Shown here: one piece after another, positions 33,901-42,673 of the stretch
Layout: every line of letters begins with the position of its first letter
Position numbering within the stretch: the first letter of the stretch is position 1
Assembly: GCA_964563925.1 (NCBI GenBank)
Contig: CAZLZD010000016.1
Location: forward strand, 17,258-81,257
From: JAUILA01 sp964563925
GTDB taxonomy: Bacteria; Bacteroidota; Bacteroidia; Cytophagales; Cyclobacteriaceae
Reading direction: 5' to 3'
Length of the DNA stretch: 64,000 nt
Notes under the pieces: generated by a model
Told to the model about the DNA's origin: nothing
The model's input: the letters and a program-made list of their open reading frames with translations, nothing else
Databases searched by the model: none
Position numbers and translations under genes: made by a program

Positions 33901-36267
33901 ATGGGAAAGAAAAAGAGAACGGGACGGAAAAGCCTGCGTAAGCGGGAATCCTCATGGGCCATGAGGATCATGAAATACGCCCTGTACGCATTTCTTGGTG
34001 GGGTCGGTGCGGTGATTCTCTTCATTTTCCTGGTTTGGGCCGGCCTCTTCGGAAAAATTCCAACAGCAGATGCGCTGAAGGAAATTGACAATTACGCCGC
34101 CACCGAGGTGTACAGTGCCGACAGTGTTTTGCTCGGCCGCTATTACATTCAGGAAAGGACACTCACCGAATTCAGTGAGATCAGTCCGAATGTCATCGAT
34201 GCCCTGGTAGCCACGGAAGATGCGCGTTTCTTTGAGCACAACGGAATTGATTACCGGAGCATGTTCCGCGTGCTGTTCAAGACCGTACTTATGGGTGATC
34301 ACAGTGCAGGGGGTGGAAGCACACTCACCCAGCAACTGGCTAAAAACCTGTTTCCCCGGTCCAATACTTCCCGCCTGTACATGCCGGTGGTAAAGGTGCG
34401 TGAAGCCATTATGGCCCGACGCATTGAGGAGGTACATTCCAAGGAAGAAATTCTCACGCACTACCTGAATACCGTACCATTTGGAGATAATGTCTTCGGA
34501 ATAGAAATGGCTTCCCGCCGGTTTTTCAATAAGTCGGCCCGGCGCCTCAACGTGCAGGAAGCCGCGGTATTGATCGGTATGCTCAAAGCAAATTACACGT
34601 ATAACCCGCGACGAAATCCTGAACAGTCGAGGGAGCGGCGGAACGTGGTCATCGCACAAATGCAGAAGTACGGGTACCTGAAAGCAGAGGAAAGCGATTC
34701 GCTCCAGCAGCTACCCCTTGAACTCTCCTACCACAAGATCACTCACAGTACGGGAATGGCGACCTACTTCAGGGAATTTATCAGGCCTCAGCTGGAGCAG
34801 TGGTGTGCTGAAAATACGAGGCCCGACGGGTCGCCCTATAACCTGTATACCGATGGGCTGCGCGTATATACCACGTTAAACTCCTCCATGCAGCGCTATG
34901 CGGAAGACGCCGTGGCCAGTCATATGAAGGAACTTCAAAAGGTATTTGATGCACACTGGAACGGCAAACCCTGGCGGGACGATCCTGCCCTGCTGACCAA
35001 AGCCATCAAACGATCAGGCCGTTACCAGTCGCTGATTGCTGGCGGGAAATCGCATGACGAGGCCATGAAGGAAATGGAAAAAACGATGAAGATGAAAGTC
35101 TTCTCGTGGGACGGCAATGACGAGCTGGTGGAGATGTCCCCTGTCGATTCGGTAAAACACTATATTAACATGCTGCACACCGGTGTGATGGCCATGGATC
35201 CCAATAAGGGGGATATCCTGGCCTGGGTGGGAGGCATCGATTATGAGTATTTCAAATACGACCATGTAAACAAGGGGACCCGGCGCCAGGTCGGATCCAC
35301 ATTCAAGCCCTTCGTCTATGCGGCTGCCCTGGAGAAAGGAATAGATCCCTGCGATTATATCTCGGGAGCACGGGTGGAATATACCAACCTGGATAACTGG
35401 AGCCCGGGTAACGCCGATCCTTCAGAGTACGATAAGAAATACAGTTTTGCCGGTGCGTTGTCCAAGTCGGTGAATACCGTTTCGGTGAAGCTGCTCGAAC
35501 AGGTAGGAATAGAATCCACCGTTCGCCTGGCGCGGAACATGGGAATAGAAGCCCCGCTCCCGGAAGTTCCCTCCATCGCACTTGGAACCGCGGATATCTC
35601 CCTGATGGAAATGGTGACCGCCTATGCGGTGTTTGCCAATGGCGGACGACGGATTGAGCCAAGATATCTTACCGCAATCACAGACGATGAAGGCAATGTA
35701 CTGGAAGAATTTGATTACTACCGAAAAAAGGAACAGGTCATGTCCAGGGAAACTGCGGAGATAATGATGCAGTTACTCAAAGGGGTCGTCGATGACGGTA
35801 CCGCCTCAAGGCTCAGGCATACGTACGGCCTCCGGAACGAACTGGCCGGGAAAACCGGTACGACCCAATCCAATGCCGACGGTTGGTTTATCGGTTTTAA
35901 CAGGAGACTGGTGGTGGGAGTCTGGACCGGTGCCGACGACCCGGGAATTCATTTCCGCACCACGAGCCTCGGTCAGGGTGCCAACATGGCCCTGCCGATA
36001 TTTGCTAAGATTTTTCAGAAACTGAACAAGGATCCCGAATTCAACCAGACCACACGCATGCGGTTTCCGCCGCCCTCCAGGGAAGTGCTATACAGGCTTC
36101 GCTGTGACCCGGTCCGCGAAGACCAGACATTCTTTGAAGGACTGTTCGGCTCAAGGGACGATAAGGATGAGGACTCACGCGAGCGCAAATACGGAGAGCC
36201 ACGTGAGCGCAAAGATATCCTTGAAGCTATCGGGAATATTTTTAAGAAGAAGGATAAGAAAGACTAG
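33901..36267 (+). CDS. Class A penicillin-binding protein 1A (GT51 plus transpeptidase)
   Basis: 788 residues. Cytoplasmic basic N-terminus (KKKRTGRKSLRKRE), one membrane helix at about 25-48, a GT51 glycosyltransferase with catalytic Glu106 in VATEDARFFEHNGIDY and GGGSTLTQQLAKNLF, and a transpeptidase with Ser466 in GSTFKPF, SKSVNTV and KTGTTQ. It polymerises and cross-links peptidoglycan. The C-terminal 60 residues are highly charged (Asp/Lys/Arg). Starts on the base after the LRR gene stop. Its last 4 bases overlap the convergent Lrp gene. Confidence 0.96.
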   Translation: MGKKKRTGRKSLRKRESSWAMRIMKYALYAFLGGVGAVILFIFLVWAGLFGKIPTADALKEIDNYAATEVYSADSVLLGRYYIQERTLTEFSEISPNVIDALVATEDARFFEHNGIDYRSMFRVLFKTVLMGDHSAGGGSTLTQQLAKNLFPRSNTSRLYMPVVKVREAIMARRIEEVHSKEEILTHYLNTVPFGDNVFGIEMASRRFFNKSARRLNVQEAAVLIGMLKANYTYNPRRNPEQSRERRNVVIAQMQKYGYLKAEESDSLQQLPLELSYHKITHSTGMATYFREFIRPQLEQWCAENTRPDGSPYNLYTDGLRVYTTLNSSMQRYAEDAVASHMKELQKVFDAHWNGKPWRDDPALLTKAIKRSGRYQSLIAGGKSHDEAMKEMEKTMKMKVFSWDGNDELVEMSPVDSVKHYINMLHTGVMAMDPNKGDILAWVGGIDYEYFKYDHVNKGTRRQVGSTFKPFVYAAALEKGIDPCDYISGARVEYTNLDNWSPGNADPSEYDKKYSFAGALSKSVNTVSVKLLEQVGIESTVRLARNMGIEAPLPEVPSIALGTADISLMEMVTAYAVFANGGRRIEPRYLTAITDDEGNVLEEFDYYRKKEQVMSRETAEIMMQLLKGVVDDGTASRLRHTYGLRNELAGKTGTTQSNADGWFIGFNRRLVVGVWTGADDPGIHFRTTSLGQGANMALPIFAKIFQKLNKDPEFNQTTRMRFPPPSREVLYRLRCDPVREDQTFFEGLFGSRDDKDEDSRERKYGEPRERKDILEAIGNIFKKKDKKD

Positions 36268-36731
36268 GTCGATTCTTCAAACAAAATATGGCGGTTAAGT
36301 GATTCTTCCAGGGAAAGGAATGTTTCTGTCCGCCGGATATATTCGATAGGCTCGACTTTTTCCTGGAGAATAACTTTCAGGTGCTGGTTATCCTGCGCGT
36401 GGATCTTAATAAAAACGTTGAACCTGCCCGTGGTGTAGTGGATCTTCACCACTTCCGGAATCGATTTTAGTGCATCGTACGCTTGCTGGAATTTGGAGGT
36501 ATCACGCAGGTAGATACCCACAAACGCACTTACCGTCCAGCCCATCTTCGCGTAGTTCATCGACAGGGTAGTTCCTTTTACCATTCCTGCCTCCACCATC
36601 TTTTTCATCCGCAGATGAACCGTACCGCTGGATACATTGGCCCGTTTGGCTACCTCGGTATAGGGCATCTGGGCATCAGTCGATAACTCAGACAAAATTT
36701 TCAGGTCGACTTTATCTAATTTCTTTGACAT
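36264..36731 (-). CDS. Lrp/AsnC-family transcriptional regulator
   Basis: 155 residues. N-terminal helix-turn-helix (LDKVDLKILSELSTDAQMPYTEVAKRANVSSGTVHLRMKKM) and C-terminal RAM domain (AFVGIYLRDTSKFQQAYDALKSIPEVVKIHYTTGRFNVFIKI). Likely senses an amino acid; the effector cannot be read from sequence. Its own upstream region (36732-37073) is AT-rich with several A tracts. It may regulate distant genes; no binding sites can be assigned. Confidence 0.93.
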   Translation of the reverse strand: MSKKLDKVDLKILSELSTDAQMPYTEVAKRANVSSGTVHLRMKKMVEAGMVKGTTLSMNYAKMGWTVSAFVGIYLRDTSKFQQAYDALKSIPEVVKIHYTTGRFNVFIKIHAQDNQHLKVILQEKVEPIEYIRRTETFLSLEESLNRHILFEEST

Positions 36732-37073
36732 GGCAGCAAATTCATCTTAAGGAAGCATTGAATTTACTACAAGATTTCCTTAAAAAGTTGAAAAAATTAA
36801 AAATATTGCTACAAAAAGACCTTATACTATAGATATATGTTAAAATAACAGAGAAACAGCCGTTTTTTCACCCCTATCTCATCCGTGGGCCAGCCCGCTG
36901 CAGGGCCCGGTAATATCCACATTATTTATTAATTCTAAGTATAGTACCGGCCTCAACCCTCTTCTTTAAAGTGATCGTATTGGCATATCAACGTATTTTT
37001 ACGTTGCTTAACTTATTTATCAGTTGCATAACTGAAAAATAAGTTCTACCTTGGTTTGCATAATTAGCTCACT
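36732..37073. promoter_or_regulatory. 342-bp divergent control region (Lrp / M56 genes)
   Basis: No coding frame. The left half has A/T tracts and would hold the Lrp promoter. The right half has an inverted repeat CAACGTA-TTTT-TACGTTG at 36989-37006 and, 4 bases on, the large inverted repeat 37011-37044 (listed separately) overlapping a candidate promoter for the M56 gene. Confidence 0.6.
37011..37044 (+). promoter_or_regulatory. Candidate BlaI-type operator overlapping the M56 promoter
   Basis: ACTTATTTATCAGTT (37011-37025) and AACTGAAAAATAAGT (37030-37044) are inverted copies matching at 14 of 15 positions around GCAT. A promoter-like pair, TTGC (37024-37027) and TACCTTGG (37047-37054), has a 19-bp spacer filled by the right arm, so a bound repressor would block it. 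Confidence 0.6.
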
Positions 37074-38510
37074 ATGAATTCGTATTTCGATATCCTCCTT
37101 CAGATCTCCCTGAGCCTTCTTATGTGCTGGGGCGTGTATGTGCTGTTTATACGCCGAATCCAGCAGTTCGGCATGCAGCGTCTTTACCTTACAGCCAGCC
37201 TGTTACTGAGTTTGCTTATTCCGCTCCTGGTATCCGCACTGGATATGGCAGGTCCGGTACCTGAATCCTGGAAACATTGGTTTGCCTCGGCACAACTGGT
37301 TGGGGAAACAGGCGCAGTCTCTGCAAACTCTTCGCAGGTAAATCCCGGACCGATCTTTTCCTGGTGGCATATAGTAACCGCTGTCTATCTGGCCGGGATT
37401 ACGTTCCGGGTATTCATTCTTTTTCGGGAGGCGCAGACGATCCGTCACCTTTACTCTTCGGCCCGGAAGGAAAAACACGCTGGCTTCACATTATTGTATT
37501 CTGAGTTTATTGTTCGCCCGTTCTCCTTTTTCCGTCTCATCTTCCTGCGCGAGAATATGGAACCTGGAGAAAAAGGCTTTACGATCAGGCATGAATCGGC
37601 CCATGTGACCGGCAACCATTCGTGGGACAACCTGTTCTTTGAGGTCGCCAAAGCCGCGTTGTGGTTTCACCCCTGTATGTATATGTATAAGAAGTACCTG
37701 AACGAAGTGCACGAATACCTGGCTGATCGGGAGGTTATCAGGAATTCGGAAAGCTCCAAATCCTACGCCCATTTTCTGCTGGAGCATACCTGCCAACCTG
37801 ATGACAGGCATTTAATACTGGGCTTATCCAACAAACTGATCACCAAACGAATCCTAATGCTATCCACACCTTCCCTCCGCCCCGCCACCTACCTGTACCT
37901 GCTGTTGCTTATTCCACCAGGCGTGCTAAGTTTCGGCGCCTGTTCGATGATGGACAATGAAGCAAATCCTGAAAAGGAACCTATTACAGAACAGTCCACC
38001 GAAGCGGCATTTACAGAACACGAAGGAAAGATGATCCGCCAGGTGATCTGGGATGGCAACGAATCCTATACGGATGATGCGCTTACCCAACTACTGGGCA
38101 TTTATCCCGGTGAGGTATTCGACCCGGTACGACTCGCTCAATCATTCAGCTACCATCCCGGTGCCACTGATATTTCTTCACTCTATATGGATAACGGTCA
38201 CCTGTATTTTTCTGTCCAGCCTGAGATTGTCCCGGTTGGTTCAGATCGTGTTGACCTTGCGTTTACCATCTATGAAGGAGAGGTAGTGAAAATCGGAACG
38301 GTTTGCCTGAAAAGTGATGACGGGTTAAACGTATCAATAGCCGACCTCGAAGTGAAACCGGGGCAGCTCTTCGATCGTTCGGCGCTTATTGCTGCCTCAA
38401 AACAGCTGACGGAAGCTTCCGGCGGAATGGAGGTGTCGGTCACCCCGAAGCCTGACCCTGGAAACGGAACGGTGGATATTGATTTTGAAGTTATCTTAAC
38501 GGAGGACTAA
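37074..38510 (+). CDS. M56 (BlaR1-type) membrane metallopeptidase fused to POTRA-like domains
   Basis: 478 residues. Membrane helices at about 5-25, 37-56, 98-117 and 272-290 with the zinc motif HESAH at 173-177 and the downstream Glu in EVHEYLADRE. In BlaR1/MecR1 this protease leads to loss of a BlaI-type repressor; such a repressor follows 2 bp downstream. The C-terminus is not a penicillin-binding sensor: residues 321-475 read as one to two BamA-like POTRA units (VIWDGNESYTDDALTQLLGI, YPGEVFD, YMDNGHLYFSVQPE, FTIYEGEVVKIGTV, VKPGQLFDRSAL). That suggests the sensor recognises an outer-membrane or secretion partner. Confidence 0.88.
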   Translation: MNSYFDILLQISLSLLMCWGVYVLFIRRIQQFGMQRLYLTASLLLSLLIPLLVSALDMAGPVPESWKHWFASAQLVGETGAVSANSSQVNPGPIFSWWHIVTAVYLAGITFRVFILFREAQTIRHLYSSARKEKHAGFTLLYSEFIVRPFSFFRLIFLRENMEPGEKGFTIRHESAHVTGNHSWDNLFFEVAKAALWFHPCMYMYKKYLNEVHEYLADREVIRNSESSKSYAHFLLEHTCQPDDRHLILGLSNKLITKRILMLSTPSLRPATYLYLLLLIPPGVLSFGACSMMDNEANPEKEPITEQSTEAAFTEHEGKMIRQVIWDGNESYTDDALTQLLGIYPGEVFDPVRLAQSFSYHPGATDISSLYMDNGHLYFSVQPEIVPVGSDRVDLAFTIYEGEVVKIGTVCLKSDDGLNVSIADLEVKPGQLFDRSALIAASKQLTEASGGMEVSVTPKPDPGNGTVDIDFEVILTED

Positions 38511-38512
38511 CC

Positions 38513-38872
38513 ATGGAAGAATTAACGAAAGCTGAGGAACGCATCATGCTTATCTGCTGGAATCTCCAGAAAGCATTTGTCAAAGACGTGATTGCCGAGA
38601 TGGAGGAAAATCCACCCTATAACACGGTATCTTCGGTGGTACGCATCCTGGAAAAGAAAGGGTACCTTGGTCATGAACAGTTTGGCAACACCTATCGATA
38701 CCATCCCCTGATCAGTAAGTCGGAATACCGGAAGTTTTTTACTAAAAAGTTGCTTAGCGGTTATTTTGACGATTCTCCTGCTTCGCTCGTGTCCTTTCTG
38801 GTAAAGGAGGAGAAGCTATCTGAAGAGGAAAAGGAACAGCTCCGCCAGCTTATCGACAAAACGCTGGAGTAA
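38513..38872 (+). CDS. BlaI/MecI/CopY-family repressor
   Basis: 119 residues. Winged helix-turn-helix: LTKAEERIMLICWNLQKAFVKDVIAEM, NTVSSVVRILEKKGYLGHEQ, then a dimerisation helix region ending EEKEQLRQLIDKTLE. Partner of the M56 protease 2 bp upstream; in this family the repressor is cleaved or released when the protease senses its signal. Gene order (protease first) is the reverse of the common bla/mec arrangement. Probably binds the inverted repeat at 37011-37044. Confidence 0.92.
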   Translation: MEELTKAEERIMLICWNLQKAFVKDVIAEMEENPPYNTVSSVVRILEKKGYLGHEQFGNTYRYHPLISKSEYRKFFTKKLLSGYFDDSPASLVSFLVKEEKLSEEEKEQLRQLIDKTLE

Positions 38873-39056
38873 TCCGCCGGTTGATCCGGCAACGGCCATC
38901 TCGTAATTCCCTTAGAAATTTTGTTGCCCTACCCGGCGCCGGGATGTCAAAAAGTTCAGGCTCCGCTTAGAAGTAATGTGATTATTAATATATTTAGGGG
39001 CAAATAGTAATACGACCAATAAGGTGTTGCTGTGTTTAACTGACAATAACGCTTAA

Positions 39057-39470
39057 ATGAAAAATGTCCTTTTAGTCACGGTATTGCTTTTTTCCTGTTC
39101 GGCCCCTCGCCAGGCGACAAAAACAACACTTCTAAATGATCAGACCTTCCTGTTAACAGAAGTATCTGAGGACCCGACCTATGGCACGGAAAAAAACCCG
39201 GTTGAAGTGGGGGGAGTTGATAAAAGCGAGGGTCCTTTAAACGAGAGAAGGTATTTGAATGCGCTGGCCGGACCTAATGGGGAGAGAATCAGTTATTTCA
39301 GGTCGGGTAGCTGCTGCCCAGTGAAAAGCCGGAATGGATTAATGGGAGTTGCCATGCTGGATAATTACCGGGTAACCTGGGAGGGCTCTGAAGATACCGT
39401 TTCCATATTCATTAATATGTACGACTACGGAGATTTAAAAGCCCCGGTGGGATTTACAATCAGGGAATAA
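39057..39470 (+). CDS. Small lipoprotein (family often misnamed KDO-8-P synthase)
   Basis: 137 residues. Lipobox LLFSC at 10-14. The mature protein has the family pattern YGTEKNPVEVGGVDKSEGP, ERRYLNALAGPNGERISYFRSGSCCPVKS and INMYDYGDLKAPVGFT. Databases often label this Bacteroidota family 2-dehydro-3-deoxyphosphooctonate aldolase, but it has no TIM barrel or relevant motifs, so that name is wrong. The Cys-Cys pair in GSCC may be structural or metal binding. It is followed 12 bp later by the DUF695 protein. Confidence 0.8.
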   Translation: MKNVLLVTVLLFSCSAPRQATKTTLLNDQTFLLTEVSEDPTYGTEKNPVEVGGVDKSEGPLNERRYLNALAGPNGERISYFRSGSCCPVKSRNGLMGVAMLDNYRVTWEGSEDTVSIFINMYDYGDLKAPVGFTIRE

Positions 39471-39482
39471 GACGGATTACGT

Positions 39483-40313
39483 ATGTATAAATTATTGACC
39501 TTACTGATCATTATGGGATTTTTTAGTAAGCTATTCGGGCAGTCTGTAAATAAGCCCGTCTACCAGTCAGACTGGACGTTCTATTTATCCAACGTGAATG
39601 ACAAGCTAAGTTCTATCTCAACGGATTTGAATTTGGTTAGCATTGCGCCAGTACCGGGACAGGAAAGCGTAGTGTATGTCTCCATTAAAATGCCAAATCC
39701 AAGGGAAGACGGCCTGTCAAGCGATAAGGATGCGGAAGAGTTATGGAAAATTGAGGACGAATTAATAAAGGCATTTGACGATAGCAAGCTCAACTATACT
39801 TTTACTGGCAGGCTGACTTCCGACGGGCTGCGCGATCTGTATTTTTTCGCGGAGAATATTCAGATAATGGAAAGGCTCGTGTCTGCAACCATGAAATTAT
39901 TTCCGGAATATGAATTTGATTTTGGGTATAAACCAGATAAAGAATGGAGCGGATACTTCGATTTTCTATATCCGTTGCCGCGACAAATGCAGCGCATACA
40001 GAACCGGCGGGTCGTGGATCAATTAATGAAAGGCGGAGACGATCTCACCAAGCCGAGAGAGGTTTTCCATTGGATATATTTTAAAACGAAAGACGACCTT
40101 GACCAGTTTGAGCAATTCACTGTCAGTGCAGGCTACAAGACAACCACCCGTCAAGAAACGGTACAACCTGATGAGTACAAATTTGTAATTTCCGTATCAA
40201 GAATTGACAAGGTAGGTTATAAGGATATTGATGAATACACCCTGGCGCTTTGGGAGAAAGCCAACGAACTTAATGGCGCATATGATGGCTGGGAAACATC
40301 CATTGAAAAATAG
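39483..40313 (+). CDS. DUF695 plus RraB-like protein, exported
   Basis: 276 residues with a short signal-like hydrophobic N-terminus ending FGQS. Residues 25-150 match the DUF695 pattern (DWTFYLSNVNDKLSSISTDL, WKIEDELIKAF, GRLTSDGLRDLYFF). Residues 175-276 match the RraB/DUF1260 fold (QLMKGGDDLTKPREVFHWIYF, FEQFTVSAGYK, ending NGAYDGWETSI). RraB binds RNase E in enterobacteria in the cytoplasm, so an exported copy fused to DUF695 must do something else. Function unknown. Confidence 0.8.
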   Translation: MYKLLTLLIIMGFFSKLFGQSVNKPVYQSDWTFYLSNVNDKLSSISTDLNLVSIAPVPGQESVVYVSIKMPNPREDGLSSDKDAEELWKIEDELIKAFDDSKLNYTFTGRLTSDGLRDLYFFAENIQIMERLVSATMKLFPEYEFDFGYKPDKEWSGYFDFLYPLPRQMQRIQNRRVVDQLMKGGDDLTKPREVFHWIYFKTKDDLDQFEQFTVSAGYKTTTRQETVQPDEYKFVISVSRIDKVGYKDIDEYTLALWEKANELNGAYDGWETSIEK

Positions 40314-40458
40314 TGCCCATACAATCCGGAGGATGCACTAAACCAATCTATTCCAGGGGATCACACTCCTTATTGCGGAGATCATCATCATTATCTCCAT
40401 GAATTTATTATTAACCACCATTTGTCCGGATCAAGGTGAAAGTCATTAAATTAAAGGT

Positions 40459-40686
40459 ATGAATGAACACGTGAAACTATATTCCGGAAGTTCCATCACG
40501 GTGAACCGAATCGCCTCCATCCTGGAACAGGATGAAATCCCTTCGCTTGTCAGGAACAACGAGGAGTCAGCCCGGGTAGCAGGCTTTGGCGTTCCCCAGA
40601 ACAGTGTGGAATTATATGTTAACGAATCGGATCTTGAATCCGCTCAGGCCATTCTCAAGGCCTTTCTTAAAGAGAATCAAGGATAA
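40459..40686 (+). CDS. DUF2007 small protein
   Basis: 75 residues, soluble. Pattern VKLYSGSSITVNRIASILEQDEIPSLVRNNEESARVAGFG and ELYVNESDLESAQAILKAFL match the DUF2007 (putative signal-transducing PII-like) fold. Stand-alone gene; the 145 bp before it and the 240 bp after it hold no other convincing gene. Confidence 0.85.
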   Translation: MNEHVKLYSGSSITVNRIASILEQDEIPSLVRNNEESARVAGFGVPQNSVELYVNESDLESAQAILKAFLKENQG

Positions 40687-40926
40687 AAACCGCCGGATAT
40701 TCTACGGAAAATCTCGTTCATTGTCCTGAACGCAAATGAACCATATTTTTCCTCAGATTGTGGAAAAACAAATACCCGGATCGGCTGACAGGCCCGGTTT
40801 ACCGTTTTTAACGTCTCGGAATTCCGATAAAGCCGCCGTGGCATAAATGCTGCATAAGAAAAGTGCAACTAATTCCCTTGGTCGTCAGGGGAGCTATACA
40901 GACCATCAACCAAAACACTGTCAGTA

Positions 40927-41487
40927 ATGGAAACCAATCAAACAAAAAACAGCAACTACGTAAAATTCTTCGCAATGATTGCCACGTCAATGATCGCGAT
41001 GTTCTTCTTAATGTACACCCATTCCTACCAGGTTATTGATCACTTCTGGTTTAGTGAAACCAGGTTGTTCATGACCCTGATCATGGGCGGGGCCATGATC
41101 ATTATCATGCTGCTGTATATGCTGAAGATGTACACCAACCGTAATATAAATATGGCAATCCTGTCCCTTGGAGTTATACTAATTGCCGGGTCCATCTGGC
41201 TTGTCAGGAGCCAGGTTACGGTTACCGGGACGGACTATATGGAAGGAATGATCCCGCATCATTCCATTGCCATTTTGACCAGTGAACGGGCTCAGATTAA
41301 GGATGTGCGGGTCAGGGAGCTGGCCGACGAAATCATCAAGGCACAACGCAGGGAAATCATGGAAATGCAATGGCTGATCAACGATATCCGGAAGAACGGG
41401 ATCGTGGAAACCGAGGAGGAAAAACAACAGCGTCCTGTACCGGAATTTGAGGGAACCACCAGGCAAGAAACAAAGAATCTGGACTGA
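40927..41487 (+). CDS. DUF305 membrane protein
   Basis: 186 residues. Three membrane helices (about 13-32, 46-66, 75-92) followed by a periplasmic ferritin-like four-helix segment typical of DUF305: DYMEGMIPHHSIAILTSERAQ and REIMEMQWLINDI. The His-His and Met residues in this motif suggest copper or other metal binding; family members often sit near copper resistance genes, but none is seen here. Confidence 0.85.
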   Translation: METNQTKNSNYVKFFAMIATSMIAMFFLMYTHSYQVIDHFWFSETRLFMTLIMGGAMIIIMLLYMLKMYTNRNINMAILSLGVILIAGSIWLVRSQVTVTGTDYMEGMIPHHSIAILTSERAQIKDVRVRELADEIIKAQRREIMEMQWLINDIRKNGIVETEEEKQQRPVPEFEGTTRQETKNLD

Positions 41488-41612
41488 GTTCCGGCTCTTC
41501 CATTTTACACCTGTATCAAAAAAATCCTATCTTTCTGAAAACCAGCCTGAATGATTATATTTTTCAGATAAGATGCATCAACGATTACTTTCGAAAACAA
41601 ATTCACCGCTAC

Positions 41613-42374
41613 ATGGACTTAGGACTTAAAGGAAAGAATGTCATTATCACCGGGGGAAGTAAGGGAATTGGAAAGAGGATTGCCCATGCTTTTGCCGAAG
41701 AAGGAGCGAATGTGGCCCTGTGTGCCCGGGGTGAAGAGGCGCTCCGGGAAACGGAAAGCGAACTGTTTAAAACCGGTGTTAAGGTATATGCCGAACCATG
41801 CGACATTGCCGACAAGGAAGCCCTGGATTCGTTTCTGCAGGGCGCCCGCGATGCCCTGGGCAGCGTGGATGTATTGGTGCATAATGCCTCAGCGCTGGCG
41901 GTGGGGCCCGGACTGGAAGATTGGAAGTCCAGCCTGGATGTCGACCTCATGGCTGCTGTGCATGCCTGTGACAAGGTCATCCCCTGGATGAGCGAAGCCG
42001 GCGGCGGATCTGTACTGTTTATCTCATCGACCTCAGGACTGGAATGTGACCCGATGCCTGACTTCGGGTATACGGCGGCCAAGGCTGCCCTGATTTCCTA
42101 CGCCAAAAAGCTGGCGGTGTTATATGCCGCGCAGGGAATCAGGGCCAACGCCATTGCACCCGGATCCATTGAATTTCCGGGCGGCGTCTGGTCATTCTTA
42201 AAGGAGAACCAGCCTGACTTGTATGAGAGTGCCCGAACCAGCATTCCTTCGGGCCGCCTGGGAACCCCGGAAGAAGTAGCGGATGTCACGGTGTTCCTGG
42301 CCTCCCCCCGGGCCAGCTGGATAACCGGCGAATGCGTCTCCGTCGATGGTGCCCAGCATCGTGGTATGCGTTAA
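41613..42374 (+). CDS. Short-chain dehydrogenase/reductase
   Basis: 253 residues. NAD(P)-binding TGGSKGIGKRIA, NAS (position of the usual NAG), catalytic Ser in SSTSG, and YTAAKAA with Tyr and Lys. C-terminus ITGECVSVDGAQHRG. The Arg in CARGEE after the second strand suggests NADPH. Substrate unknown; 3-oxoacyl-ACP reductase-like annotation would be an over-call. Stand-alone gene. Confidence 0.9.
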   Translation: MDLGLKGKNVIITGGSKGIGKRIAHAFAEEGANVALCARGEEALRETESELFKTGVKVYAEPCDIADKEALDSFLQGARDALGSVDVLVHNASALAVGPGLEDWKSSLDVDLMAAVHACDKVIPWMSEAGGGSVLFISSTSGLECDPMPDFGYTAAKAALISYAKKLAVLYAAQGIRANAIAPGSIEFPGGVWSFLKENQPDLYESARTSIPSGRLGTPEEVADVTVFLASPRASWITGECVSVDGAQHRGMR

Positions 42375-42476
42375 ACAGTAGTGGACATGACGGAGATTGG
42401 AATCAGGTTAAGGCCCGCCATCATTTAAATACTCACTGAGATTCGGACTGGGAAGACGATTGACTATTTCAATTGG

Positions 42477-42519
42477 AAAATAAAAAGCCCGCAGGAATTC
42501 CTGTCGGAACCCTGCGGGG
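42477..42519 (-). terminator. Intrinsic terminator after tRNA-Leu(CAG)
   Basis: On the minus strand CCCGCAGG pairs with CCTGCGGG (8 bp, extendable past a bulge), with an inner GGTTCC/GGAAT-like stem in the loop, followed by TTTTTATTTT. Nearly identical to the terminator after the second tRNA-Leu. Confidence 0.9.
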
Positions 42520-42524
42520 CACTG

Positions 42525-42606
42525 TGCGCACGAAAGGAGTCGAACCTTCACGCCCGAAGGCACTGCCGCCTGAAGACAGCGCGTCTACCAATTCCGCCAC
42601 GTGCGC
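42525..42606 (-). tRNA. tRNA-Leu (anticodon CAG)
   Basis: 82 bases. Acceptor arms GCGCACG and CGTGCGC pair fully; the D arm reads TGGCGGAATTGGTAGACGC; the anticodon stem CTGTC/GGCAG encloses loop TTCAGGC, so the anticodon is CAG (codon CUG); a long variable arm and the T arm GGTTCGACTCC follow. Discriminator A; CCA is not encoded. It lies 67 bp after the hexosamine-kinase-like gene on the same strand but has its own promoter element. Confidence 0.96.
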
Positions 42607-42625
42607 GGTTGACTATTTGTCGGTG

Positions 42626-42633
42626 CAAAAATA
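42626..42633 (-). promoter_or_regulatory. -7 element for tRNA-Leu(CAG)
   Basis: TATTTTTG on the minus strand matches TAnnTTTG exactly and ends 19 bases before the mature tRNA 5' end. The -33 partner is weak. Confidence 0.5.
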
Positions 42634-42673
42634 GTGGATTTTATAACATTTAATAATGCGGGGCCGAGAATTT

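Noticed and set aside
40677..40868. 63-codon minus-strand frame between the DUF2007 and DUF305 genes
   Set aside because: Overlaps the DUF2007 stop, has no promoter and looks like random coding; the 240-bp stretch holds nothing else convincing.
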